A DNA stretch of 64,000 nt from Janibacter alkaliphilus (GTDB lineage Bacteria; Actinomycetota; Actinomycetes; Actinomycetales; Dermatophilaceae), in NCBI RefSeq assembly GCF_013408565.1, contig NZ_JACBZX010000001.1, positions 1,116,001 through 1,180,000 on the forward strand, read 5' to 3'. The notes below the pieces were generated by a model, which was given only the letters and a program-made list of their open reading frames with translations, made no database searches and had not been told where the DNA came from. Each line of letters opens with the position of its first letter. The first letter of the stretch is position 1. The position numbers and the translations under genes were made by a program. Below, piece by piece: positions 29,761 through 37,840 of this stretch.

Positions 29761-30519
29761 TCAGGCCTCAGGACCGAGGGTGCCGAGGAGGCGGTTCAGC
29801 CCCTCGACCGCCTCGCACCCGCAGGTCACCTCGTGCGGGAAGGGGATGCGCACGTCTCGGACGGCGTCGCCGGCGTAGTGCCGCAGCACCAGCCCGAAGC
29901 GGTCGGCGAGCACCGGCCGCAGCACGCCGATCTCGACGGGCAGGTCCGGGTCGGCCCGGCGGGCCAGGTGCGTCAGCGCGTCGTCGTGGTGGTCGGCGAG
30001 GTGGCTGATCCACTCGCTCTCCCAGCCGACGAGCGCGTCCAGGTCGGCGCAGGTGTAGTCCTCGACCGGCAGCGCCCGCCAGCCGAAGCCCCCTTCGCAG
30101 CGCCACTGCACCGACACCGAGGTGGGGTAGAGGCGCACCACCTCGTCGCTGCGGGTGTGCTCGGTGAGGTACTCGCGCACCCCTTCGGGGAGCGCGCCCG
30201 GGATCCGGTGCACCGGTCCGCGGAGGATGACCCCGCCGCGCACCCGGTCCGGCTGCGGCACGACGCAGACGTCGAGCGCGCTGAGGGTGAGCACCGGCGC
30301 CGGGGTCCCGGGGCGGGCGATCCGCGGCCTGCCGGTGAGGTCGGCCTCGGGGACGAGGATGCTGCCGTCGAGATCGATGGCGTGCCGCATCACCTGGCGG
30401 GTCCAGCTGCCCGATCGCAGCTCGACCCCGGAGGCGGTGGCCAGCATGGTCCGGGCGTGCTCGGCGGGGCTGGTCGACGGCAGGGAGGCCGTCGACTCGC
30501 GACCGGTAAGATTAGGCAT
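29761..30519 (-). CDS. DUF2470-domain protein, iron-regulated (haem-utilisation-like)
   Basis: 252 residues from ATG 30519. The N-terminal SPAEHARTMLATASGVEL and a middle split-barrel-like region (LTLSALDVCVVPQPDRVRGG) lead to a DUF2470 domain (WISHLADHHDDALTHLARRA to EVTCGCEAVEGLNRLLGTL). This combination occurs in HugZ-like haem-binding or haem-degrading proteins. A DtxR/IdeR-type box overlaps the start codon, so expression should rise in iron starvation. The start is uncertain: no ribosome-binding site is visible, so the mRNA may be leaderless. Confidence 0.75.
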   Translation of the reverse strand: MPNLTGRESTASLPSTSPAEHARTMLATASGVELRSGSWTRQVMRHAIDLDGSILVPEADLTGRPRIARPGTPAPVLTLSALDVCVVPQPDRVRGGVILRGPVHRIPGALPEGVREYLTEHTRSDEVVRLYPTSVSVQWRCEGGFGWRALPVEDYTCADLDALVGWESEWISHLADHHDDALTHLARRADPDLPVEIGVLRPVLADRFGLVLRHYAGDAVRDVRIPFPHEVTCGCEAVEGLNRLLGTLGPEA

Positions 30520-30525
30520 ACCTAA
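30512..30525. promoter_or_regulatory. DtxR/IdeR-type iron box
   Basis: TTAGGCATACCTAA is an inverted repeat of TTAGG with a 4-base spacer, inside AAGATTAGGCATACCTAAC. It matches the core of the TTAGGTTAGCCTAACCTAA consensus and overlaps the ATG of the minus-strand DUF2470 gene. Confidence 0.82.
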
Positions 30526-30622
30526 CTAAAGCACGACGGCTGCTCGGTGTCGACCCGCCCGCATGCGTGAGACCCTTCCTGAAACAGGACTCAGGTCCCC
30601 GCCCGCGACGAAAGGACCCGGC

Positions 30623-31804
30623 ATGACCAGCACCCCCTTCGAGCTCTTCGGCATCGACGGGCTGATCGACCCCGACGACCGGGACATGCAGCGCTCGGTC
30701 CGCGGCGTGCTCGCCGACCAGGTCCGCCCGCACCTGCAGGACTGGTACGAGGCCGGGTCCGTGCCGGTGCGCGAGCTGGCCCCGCGGCTCGGCGAGCTCG
30801 GGCTGCTCGGCATGCACCTGGACGGCTACGGCTGCGCCGGCACCTCGGCGACCGCCTACGGGCTCGCCTGCCTGGAGCTCGAGGCCGCCGACTCCGGCAT
30901 CCGCTCGCTGGTCTCGGTGCAGGGGTCGCTGGCGATGTTCGCCATCCACCGCTGGGGCAGCGAGGAGCAGAAGCAGCAGTGGCTGCCGCGGATGGCGACC
31001 GGCGAGGCGATCGGCTGCTTCGGCCTCACCGAGCCCGACTTCGGCTCCAACCCGGCCGGCATGCGCACCCGCGCCCGCCGCGACGGCGACGACTGGATCC
31101 TCGACGGCACGAAGATGTGGATCACCAACGCCCCGGTCGCCGACGTGGCCGTGGTCTGGGCGAACACCGACGAGGGTGAGGGCTCGAAGGGGGTCCGCGG
31201 CTTCGTCGTGCCGACCGACACCCCCGGAATCACCGCACCGGAGATCACCAAGAAGCTCTCGCTGCGGGCCTCGATCACCGGCGAGATCGTCCTCGACTGC
31301 GTGCGGCTGCCGTCCTCGGCGATGCTGCCCGAGGCGCGCGGGCTCTCCGGGCCGCTGTCCTGCCTCAACGAGGCCCGCTTCGGCATCGTCTTCGGCGCGG
31401 TCGGCGCGGCCAGGGACTGCCTGGAGGCCGCGGTGGAGTACGTCGGCGACCGGGAGATCTTCGACAAGCCGCTGGCCGGCTACCAGCTGACCCAGGCCAA
31501 GCTCGCCGACATGACCCTCGAGCTCGGCAAGGCCATGCTGCTCGCCCTCCAGCTGGGCCGGCTCAAGGACGCCGGCTCGCTGCGCCCGGAGCAGGTCAGC
31601 CTCGGCAAGCTGAACAACGTCCGCGAGGCCATCGGCATCGCCCGCGAGTGCCGGACCCTGCTGGGCGCCAACGGGATCACCCTGGAGTACCCGGTGCTGC
31701 GGCACGCCAACAACCTCGAGTCGGTGATGACCTACGAGGGCACCAACGAGGTGCACCAGCTGATGATCGGCCAGGCCCTCACCGGCACCCCCGCCTTCCG
31801 CTGA
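30623..31804 (+). CDS. gcdH: Acyl-CoA dehydrogenase, glutaryl-CoA dehydrogenase type
   Basis: 393 residues from ATG 30623 with AAAGGA 7 bases upstream. Acyl-CoA dehydrogenase motifs include GCFGLTEPDFGSNPAGMRTR and WILDGTKMWITNAPVADVAV. The catalytic base is Glu in ESVMTYEGTNEVHQLMIGQA, placed as in glutaryl-CoA dehydrogenase, and ANGITLEYPVLRHANNLESV precedes it. The enzyme oxidises and decarboxylates glutaryl-CoA to crotonyl-CoA in lysine/tryptophan breakdown, using FAD. It is a single gene divergent from the iron-regulated gene. Confidence 0.88.
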   Translation: MTSTPFELFGIDGLIDPDDRDMQRSVRGVLADQVRPHLQDWYEAGSVPVRELAPRLGELGLLGMHLDGYGCAGTSATAYGLACLELEAADSGIRSLVSVQGSLAMFAIHRWGSEEQKQQWLPRMATGEAIGCFGLTEPDFGSNPAGMRTRARRDGDDWILDGTKMWITNAPVADVAVVWANTDEGEGSKGVRGFVVPTDTPGITAPEITKKLSLRASITGEIVLDCVRLPSSAMLPEARGLSGPLSCLNEARFGIVFGAVGAARDCLEAAVEYVGDREIFDKPLAGYQLTQAKLADMTLELGKAMLLALQLGRLKDAGSLRPEQVSLGKLNNVREAIGIARECRTLLGANGITLEYPVLRHANNLESVMTYEGTNEVHQLMIGQALTGTPAFR

Positions 31805-31837
31805 CCCGCGGCCGCTCCAGTCTCCCCAACTCGTTCT

Positions 31838-31912
31838 CCCCAACTCCCTAGGCAGCTGGACCTCCCTAGGTTGCAAGCGCAGCGTCTGCCACGAAGGTGA
31901 GCGTCTGTCGGG
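31838..31912. repeat. Palindromic repeat, family 3, copy 3
   Basis: It runs from CCCCAACTCCCTAGGCAGCT through TTGCAAGCGCAGCGTCTG to GAAGGTGAGCGTCTGTCGGG. The left arm of the central palindrome has been replaced by GGACCTCCCTAGG, so this copy cannot form the full hairpin. It lies between gcdH and the next gene. Confidence 0.85.
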
Positions 31913-31947
31913 TCGGGGGTCGTGAGGCCGCTTCGTAGGGTGTGTGC

Positions 31948-32580
31948 ATGAAGGATCGTTTCGACGGCCGCATCCTCGGTGCTGGCACGACATCGGGGCT
32001 GCGGCTCGTCATCGGTGACTGGCCGCGTTCGCCGCTGGGAGCCTTCACGGACGTCATGGTGGCGCTGCCGGACGGGGAAAGGGTCTTGCTGGCACCGGAC
32101 GAGCAGGTCGCCGAGTACGTCACCGCGACCTACTCCTTCGACCGGGTGATCACCACGCCGGTGTCGGTCGAGGAGACCCGTGACGCCGAGGACCCGGTGG
32201 TTCAGTCGTCAGGCGAGCAGCACTGGCAGCTGGATGCCGGTCCGCTGCAGGCGCGGCTCGGCATCGGCGCCCGCACCGGGGTGGGCCGGCTGCTGCGGCT
32301 CGTTCCCGGACCGGTCGCGACGAGCCCGGTCTTCGCCTCGGCGGTGGACCCGATCGCCCGGCACGTCTTCCCCGGGGTACGGACGAAGGGGAGTGCCGGC
32401 GGCGGTCGTCGGGAGTACTACGGAGCCCGTGACCAGCACGCGGTGAGCGCCCTCTCCGGCACCTGGCTGGGCGAGGACTTCGGTGGCCTGAACGATGTCG
32501 ACCCGCCCCCGGACTTCGGCTTCAGCTCGACGCCCGCCCGGCCGTGCCTGACGCGGGTGGTCACGACGGTGGTGCGGTAG
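31948..32580 (+). CDS. Hypothetical protein
   Basis: 210 residues from ATG 31948 (GTG 31942 possible). The N-terminus reads MKDRFDGRILGAGTTSGLRL, VIGDWPRSPLGAFTDVMVAL and PDGERVLLAPDEQVAEYVTA, a beta-rich pattern. The C-terminus holds RREYYGARDQHAVSALSGTW. No signal peptide or membrane helix. Close homologues with this start are, as I recall, unannotated actinobacterial proteins; I assign no function. The next gene is 40 bases downstream. Confidence 0.6.
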   Translation: MKDRFDGRILGAGTTSGLRLVIGDWPRSPLGAFTDVMVALPDGERVLLAPDEQVAEYVTATYSFDRVITTPVSVEETRDAEDPVVQSSGEQHWQLDAGPLQARLGIGARTGVGRLLRLVPGPVATSPVFASAVDPIARHVFPGVRTKGSAGGGRREYYGARDQHAVSALSGTWLGEDFGGLNDVDPPPDFGFSSTPARPCLTRVVTTVVR

Positions 32581-32620
32581 GGGGCTAGCTTCTGCCGGTC
32601 AGCTTTGGGAAGCTCCGCCG

Positions 32621-33241
32621 GTGACCATCGAGCGGCAGGGATACACCCGGGGCGACGTCTCAGCCTCAGAGGCTGACGAGTCGAGACGAGTCGCGGGCTT
32701 GGCAGCAGAGCTGCAGCGGCAGCTTGAACTCCGGTCGGCGGAGATCGACGGCGCTCATCTCCCGGGCGCGCAGAGCCGTGCCATCCAGGACATCGTGTCT
32801 CTGGTGCTCACCCGCGAGATGGAGTTTCGCGAAGAGGTGGTCCTGACCAAGCAGGACGGCATCGTCACGCAGGCGCGCCCTGACTTCGTGTATCGCCTCA
32901 GCGACGGGCGAGGGGTGATGGCTGAAGTCGAGCGCGGCGGGACCGTCAACAACAACCATGACCTGAAGGACATGTGGAAGGCGCACATCGCGCCGGATAT
33001 CCAGCACCTCATCCTTATCGTTCCGAACTCCAACTGGAAGGGTGATGGTGCCGCTCGCGAGCGTCCCTATCCGCGGGTGTGTGCGCGGGTGGGTGCCTTC
33101 TTCGGACATCCTCGGCGCGAGGTGGATGTGCTGTCCGCTCACGTTCTCGGATACGGACCCCTCACGCTTGACCCCAGCTGGTCACCTGCCAGCGTGGTTG
33201 AGCTGCCTGCGAGTCGTACGGACGATCCCAACAGCAGGTAG
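32621..33241 (+). CDS. Hypothetical protein with PD-(D/E)XK-like motif
   Basis: 206 residues from GTG 32621. A helical N-terminal 70 residues (ESRRVAGLAAELQRQLELRS) is followed by ARPDFVYRLSDGRGVMAEVERGG (split here only by my reading), that is D88, then E102-x-E104, and then NNNHDLKDMWKAHIAPDIQH and LILIVPNS. Spacing of an acid, E-x-E on a strand, and a basic helix resembles PD-(D/E)XK nuclease folds, though the usual Lys is replaced. It uses fewer G/C-ending codons than its neighbours and may be acquired. Function is inferred only from the motif. Confidence 0.6.
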   Translation: MTIERQGYTRGDVSASEADESRRVAGLAAELQRQLELRSAEIDGAHLPGAQSRAIQDIVSLVLTREMEFREEVVLTKQDGIVTQARPDFVYRLSDGRGVMAEVERGGTVNNNHDLKDMWKAHIAPDIQHLILIVPNSNWKGDGAARERPYPRVCARVGAFFGHPRREVDVLSAHVLGYGPLTLDPSWSPASVVELPASRTDDPNSR

Positions 33242-33253
33242 TCCCGGAGACCC

Positions 33254-33646
33254 GTGATCACCGTCCATGCCACCGGCCCCCGCCCACCGGACGACGTCTG
33301 GCACGACCTCGTCACGCCCGAGGCGTGGCCCGGGTGGGCGCCGCACATCACCCGCGTCCAGGACCTGCCGAGCCCGATCCGGCCCGGCGCTCGCGGGACG
33401 GTGCACGGTCCGGCCGGCCTGCGGATCCCGGTCTTCATCACCGAGGTCGACGACACCGGCCGCAGCTGGCAGTGGCGGGTCGGTCCCGGTCGCGCCAGCA
33501 TCCTCATGGACCACCGGCTCGACGCCTCACCCGAGGGTGGGTCGCGGGTGGTCGTGACGATCCACGCCCCCTTCCCGATGCACCTCTACCGTCCGCTGGC
33601 GCGTACGGCGCTGCGTCGCCTGGTGGGCGACCGGTCGACCGGCTGA
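33254..33646 (+). CDS. SRPBCC (START-like) family protein
   Basis: 130 residues from GTG 33254. VHATGPRPPDDVWHDLVTPE, AWPGWAPHITRVQDLPSPIR and GARGTVHGPAGLRIPVFITE match the first helix, the W-x-x-W segment and the strands of the SRPBCC ligand-binding fold. WQWRVGPGRASILMDHRLDA and SRVVVTIHAPFPMHL complete it, with a final helix RPLARTALRRLV. Such proteins bind hydrophobic ligands or act as cyclases; the ligand is unknown. It follows the previous gene by 12 bases. Confidence 0.82.
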   Translation: MITVHATGPRPPDDVWHDLVTPEAWPGWAPHITRVQDLPSPIRPGARGTVHGPAGLRIPVFITEVDDTGRSWQWRVGPGRASILMDHRLDASPEGGSRVVVTIHAPFPMHLYRPLARTALRRLVGDRSTG

Positions 33647-33738
33647 CCTGGCGGCGGCGACGGCCGAGCCGCCGCCGAACGGCCCCCCGACGACTCAGGT
33701 GCTCCTGGCACACCGCGTCACCTCACCGTGCGAGCACC

Positions 33739-34539
33739 TCACGACCCGAGCAGCCGCCGCGGGTCGGGGAAGAAGAAGGGCACCCGCCGCTGGTAGTCGG
33801 CGTACCCCGGACGCCCCTCCATCCGCCGCTCGGTGAGCCGCGCCCCGGTGCCCTGGATGAGCACGTAGCTCATCAGCGCCGGCGCGGGCCAGGTCCATCC
33901 GCCCGGCGACGACGCGGCCGCGGCCAGCCACACCCCGTCCCACACCAGCGAGTCGCCGAGATAGTTCGGGTGCCGGGAGATCCCCCACACGCCGGTGTCG
34001 AGCACCTGCGGCCGCTCGTCCTTCGGCGTCGCCGTGTACTCCTCCTTCTGCCGGTCGGCCACCGCCTCGAGCACCGCCCCACCGACGGCCAGCGCGATCC
34101 CGGCCGGCAGCAGCAGCCGCCGCGCCGAGCGCGGCAGCGTCGAGGCCGCCGCCACCTGGATCGGCAGCGACACGGCGAGCTGCGCCGCGCCCTGCATGAC
34201 GAAGACCTTGCCGATCACCCGCGCCGTCGAGTCCCCCTCCAGCCACTCCGCGTAGCGCGGGTCCTCCTCGTCGTGCCCGGTCATCCGCGGCAGCACGTGC
34301 GCGCCCAGCCGGGCCGCCCAGCCCCCGACGACCGTGGCCAGCGCCCAGCGGCGCCGCGCATCCCCGGTGCCGACAAGCGCGCTGGAGAGGGCGATCGCGC
34401 CCAGGCCCGGCCCCCAGACGACGTCCACGTAGTCGCGTCTCCCCTTCGGCAGGGCCACGGCAGCGGTCCCGGCCTGCACGGCGGCGGTCACCCCGAGCGC
34501 CGTCGCGGCGACGCGGCGCAGGTTCCTCAGGTCGATCAT
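33739..34539 (-). CDS. DUF1295/isoprenylcysteine methyltransferase-like membrane protein
   Basis: 266 residues from ATG 34539 with GAGGAG about 8 bases upstream. About six transmembrane helices. DYVDVVWGPGLGAIALSSAL starts the DUF1295 domain, and GVWGISRHPNYLGDSLVWDG is the conserved RHPNY motif shared by steroid 5-alpha reductase and ICMT-type enzymes. The end is MEGRPGYADYQRRVPFFFPD. These proteins act on membrane lipids; no specific reaction is established for this branch. A GTGGTC hexamer repeated four times (34550-34574) lies just upstream. Confidence 0.85.
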   Translation of the reverse strand: MIDLRNLRRVAATALGVTAAVQAGTAAVALPKGRRDYVDVVWGPGLGAIALSSALVGTGDARRRWALATVVGGWAARLGAHVLPRMTGHDEEDPRYAEWLEGDSTARVIGKVFVMQGAAQLAVSLPIQVAAASTLPRSARRLLLPAGIALAVGGAVLEAVADRQKEEYTATPKDERPQVLDTGVWGISRHPNYLGDSLVWDGVWLAAAASSPGGWTWPAPALMSYVLIQGTGARLTERRMEGRPGYADYQRRVPFFFPDPRRLLGS

Positions 34540-34637
34540 CGGTTCGCTCCTCGTGGTCGTGGTCGTGGTCGTGGGTGCGGGGTCCTGGTGTCGCGCAGTC
34601 ACAACGAGGTTCGTGCTGGCGGCGACGACGGATGGAG

Positions 34638-35507
34638 TCAGCGTGCCAGCCGGACGCCGAGGTTGCCGGTCGTCGAGCCAGGCGCGAGCAGCTGCCGCGC
34701 GGCCGGCCGGTAGCGGCGGCAGTACGAGGCATGGCACAGGTAGGAGCCGCCCTTCGTCACGACGGCCGGATCATCCCCGCTCGCCGTCCACTCCCACACG
34801 TTGCCGGTGACGCAGTGCAGCCCGTACCCGTTCGCCTCGTAGGACCGAACCGGGCACGTCCCGATCCACCCGTCCTCGCCGGTGTTCACCTCGGGGAAGC
34901 TGCCCTGCCAGACGTTCATCCGGTGCTCCCCGCCGGGCGTCAGCTCCTCGCCCCACGGGAACGTCGCCTGGTCCAGCCCGCCACGCGCCGCGGCCTCCGA
35001 CTCCACCTCGGTCGGCAGCCGTGCCCCGGCCCAGCGGGCGAAGGCGGTCGCGTCGCCGTGGCTGACGTGCACCACCGGGTGGTCGGCGCGGTCCTCGACG
35101 TCCGAGCCGGGCCCCTCCGGGGTGGCCCAGGTCGCCCCGTCCACCCGTAACCACCACGGCGCCGCCGCCACCGCCGGCCACCGCTCCGGGTCGGCGACGA
35201 ACCCCGCGACGACATAGCTCCAGCCGCTGCGCTCGGCCAGCGACCGATGCCCCGTCGCGGCGACGAAGGCGGCCCAGTCGGCGTTCGTCACGGTCACCGC
35301 GGAGAGCTCGACCGGCGCGAGGTCCACGGTGCGTACCGGCGACTCGCCGTCCTCCGGGTAGCCGAAGGGGTCCTCGCTGCCGATCCGCACCGGCCCGCCG
35401 GGCACCGCGCGCCAGGGCGTCGCAAGCACCGCGGCGCCCGCGCCGGCCGGTACATCGTGGCCACGCGACTCCTCCCACGGCCCCGACGACGGCGCGCAGC
35501 AGCTCAT
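34638..35507 (-). CDS. Formylglycine-generating enzyme (SUMF1-type)
   Basis: 289 residues from ATG 35507. The FGE-sulfatase fold is evident: MSCCAPS start, LATPWRAVPGGPVRIGSEDP, DHPVVHVSHGDATAFARWAG, RLPTEVESEAAARGG, TGNVWEWTASGDDPAVVTKG. The two active-site Cys lie in GGSYLCHASYCRRYRPAARQ, as in genuine aerobic copper-dependent FGEs. It converts the sulfatase active-site Cys to formylglycine. Its ATG overlaps the sulfatase stop, so enzyme and substrate are made together. SUMF1-like proteins without these Cys have other roles; this one keeps them. Confidence 0.94.
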   Translation of the reverse strand: MSCCAPSSGPWEESRGHDVPAGAGAAVLATPWRAVPGGPVRIGSEDPFGYPEDGESPVRTVDLAPVELSAVTVTNADWAAFVAATGHRSLAERSGWSYVVAGFVADPERWPAVAAAPWWLRVDGATWATPEGPGSDVEDRADHPVVHVSHGDATAFARWAGARLPTEVESEAAARGGLDQATFPWGEELTPGGEHRMNVWQGSFPEVNTGEDGWIGTCPVRSYEANGYGLHCVTGNVWEWTASGDDPAVVTKGGSYLCHASYCRRYRPAARQLLAPGSTTGNLGVRLAR

Positions 35508-37729
35508 TCGTGCGCCAGCAGCCGCTGCTGCTCCTGCGCCTCGGTCAGCGGCTCGACGTCGTCGCCGAGGTCGACCCGCACCCGCACGACCTCGCCGGCG
35601 CAGCGGTTGCGCAGCGGCACGTACTCCGGGCTGGTGGCGGTCCCGCGGTCCACCCCGACGTTGAAGGTCTCGTCGAAGGAGAAGTAGTACGCGGTGGTCT
35701 CCTCCAGCCGCCCGGCCGCCACGATCACTGCGTCCACCGAGAGCGCCAGGTCCGCGCCGGCCCCCGGCGCCCCACCGTCGTAGCCGAAGGCCAGCGCCAC
35801 CTCGTGCTCGCCGGGCGCCAGCGGCTCCGGCGCCCGGACGATCGTCAGGTCGCGCCCGAAGAGGTTGTAGGCGTAGGTCGCCCGGCCCTCGTGCAGGTAG
35901 AGGCTCCACCCGCCGAAGGCGCCGCCCTGCGCGACGAGCACGCCCTCGGCTCCGCCCTCCGGGACGCGCACGGCCGCGGTGATCGTGTGCGAGCGGTTCT
36001 TGACGTTCGGCGCGACCTCCTCGGTCAGCCGGGCCGTCTCCGGCCCGTAGACGAAGGTGGTGATCCCGCGCCGCGGGTCGGCCCGCGGCGCGAGGTCCGG
36101 GTTCTCCCGCTCGGTGACCCGGTCGTCCAGCGGGTGCACCCGGTAGCGCTGCGCCTCCACCTCGAAGCGCGCTCGCAGCTCGGCCAGCCGCTCCGGCTCG
36201 TCCGCCGCCACGTCCCGCGTCTGGCTCCAGTCGCTGCGGGTGTCGTAGAGCTCCCAGGTGTCCTCGTCGAAGCCGCGCGGCTCCTCGGCCATCCGCCAGG
36301 GCACCCCGTGCTGGGTCACCGCGGTCCACCCCTCGTGGTAGATCCCACGGTTGCCGACCATCTCGAAGTACTGGGTGGGGCGGGTCTCCGGGGCGTCGGC
36401 GTCGAGCAGCGCGGCGTGCATCGAGACCCCGTCCAGCGGCTGCTGGGCCACTCCGTCGACCTCCGTCGGCGGGGCCACCCCGGCCGCCTCGAGCAGCGTC
36501 GGCATGACGTCGATGACGTGGTGCCACTGGTGCCGGACCGTGCCCCCGTCGCGGATCCGGGCCGGCCAGCGCACGATCGCCCCGTCCCGGTTGCCGCCGT
36601 GGTGCGAGGCGACCTGCTTGGTCCACTGGTACGGGGTGTTCATCGCCAGCGCCCACCCCGCCGGGTAGAGCCCGTAGGTGCTCGCCGAGCCGAACTCCTC
36701 GAGCCGGTCGGCCATGTCGGCGACGTCGTCGGCGCCGCCGTGCCCGACGAGGTGCTCCCGCAGGGTGCCCTCCAGGCCCCCTTCGCCGGAGGCCCCGTTG
36801 TCCCCGAGCAGGTAGAGCACGACGGTGTCCTCAGCCACCCCGAGCTCGTCCAGGGTGTCCACCAGCCGCCCCACCTGGGCGTCGGTGTGCTCGGCGAAGC
36901 CGGCGTAGGTCTCCATGAAGCGGGCGGCCACCGCCCGGGCCGGTTCGTCGAGCTCGTGCCAGCGCGGCACCCCGGGCGCCCACGGCGCGAGCTCGGTCTC
37001 CGGGGGCACGATGCCCAGCTCGCGCTGCCGGGCGAGGGTGGTCTCGCGCACCGCGTCCCAGCCCCGGTCGAACTCGCCGCGGTAGCGCCGCGACCACTCC
37101 GGTGCGACGTGGAAGGGGGCGTGCGTCGCCCCGAAGGCGACGTAGGCGAAGAACGGCCGGTCCCCCTCCGCCGCCTCCCGGATCCAGGCGTCGGTCTGCT
37201 CCACGAGGTCCTCGGTGAGGTGGTATCCCTCCTCGGGCGTGCGGTCCGGCTCGACCGGCGTCGTGCCGCGGTAGAGCTGCGGGTACCAGTGGTTCATCTC
37301 GGCACCCATGAACCCGTAGAAGTGCTCGAACCCCTCGCCGGTGGGCCAGTAGGTGAAGGGACCCTCGGGCCCGGTCTCGGACGGCGGGGTCTGGTGCCAC
37401 TTGCCGAAGGCGGCGGTCGCGTACCCGGCGCCGTGCAGCGCCTGCGCCAGGGTGCCCGCGGTCGCTGGCCGCCGCCCGTCGTAGCCGGGATGGTCGGAGG
37501 TCATCTCGCTGGTCGCGCCCATGCCCACGGTGTGGTGGTTGCGGCCGCTGAGCAGCGCCGCCCGGGTGGGTGAGCACAGCGAGGTGACGTGGAAGCGGGT
37601 CAGCCGCACCCCGTCGTCGGCGAGCCGCTGCGCCACCGGCATCCGGCACGGACCGCCGTAGGGGGACGATGCGCCGAAGCCCATGTCGTCGACGAGCACG
37701 AGCAGGATGTTCGGGCGGGTCTGCGGCAC
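35504..37729 (-). CDS. Type I sulfatase (arylsulfatase family)
   Basis: 741 residues from GTG 37729. RPNILLVLVDDMGFGASSPY is the N-terminal metal-binding motif. SLCSPTRAALLSGRNHHTVG contains the CxPxR formylglycine site, so Cys is modified by the adjacent FGE. TAAFGKWHQTPPSETGPEGP and the late NRDGAIVRWPARIRDGG are typical of large arylsulfatases. No signal peptide is apparent, suggesting a cytoplasmic enzyme that acts on imported sulfate esters. A C-terminal 180-residue beta-rich region follows the catalytic domain. It is divergent from a LysR regulator, 111 bases away, which may control it. Confidence 0.93.
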   Translation of the reverse strand: MPQTRPNILLVLVDDMGFGASSPYGGPCRMPVAQRLADDGVRLTRFHVTSLCSPTRAALLSGRNHHTVGMGATSEMTSDHPGYDGRRPATAGTLAQALHGAGYATAAFGKWHQTPPSETGPEGPFTYWPTGEGFEHFYGFMGAEMNHWYPQLYRGTTPVEPDRTPEEGYHLTEDLVEQTDAWIREAAEGDRPFFAYVAFGATHAPFHVAPEWSRRYRGEFDRGWDAVRETTLARQRELGIVPPETELAPWAPGVPRWHELDEPARAVAARFMETYAGFAEHTDAQVGRLVDTLDELGVAEDTVVLYLLGDNGASGEGGLEGTLREHLVGHGGADDVADMADRLEEFGSASTYGLYPAGWALAMNTPYQWTKQVASHHGGNRDGAIVRWPARIRDGGTVRHQWHHVIDVMPTLLEAAGVAPPTEVDGVAQQPLDGVSMHAALLDADAPETRPTQYFEMVGNRGIYHEGWTAVTQHGVPWRMAEEPRGFDEDTWELYDTRSDWSQTRDVAADEPERLAELRARFEVEAQRYRVHPLDDRVTERENPDLAPRADPRRGITTFVYGPETARLTEEVAPNVKNRSHTITAAVRVPEGGAEGVLVAQGGAFGGWSLYLHEGRATYAYNLFGRDLTIVRAPEPLAPGEHEVALAFGYDGGAPGAGADLALSVDAVIVAAGRLEETTAYYFSFDETFNVGVDRGTATSPEYVPLRNRCAGEVVRVRVDLGDDVEPLTEAQEQQRLLAHE

Positions 37730-37840
37730 ACCTGACTATCGGATCTGGCCCGGCCCGGGGTCAAGGCAGGTCCGCACCCCTCGGCGACGGACCGCGCCAT
37801 GCTGGAGATGCACACGCCACGACACGGATACGATCCGCGG

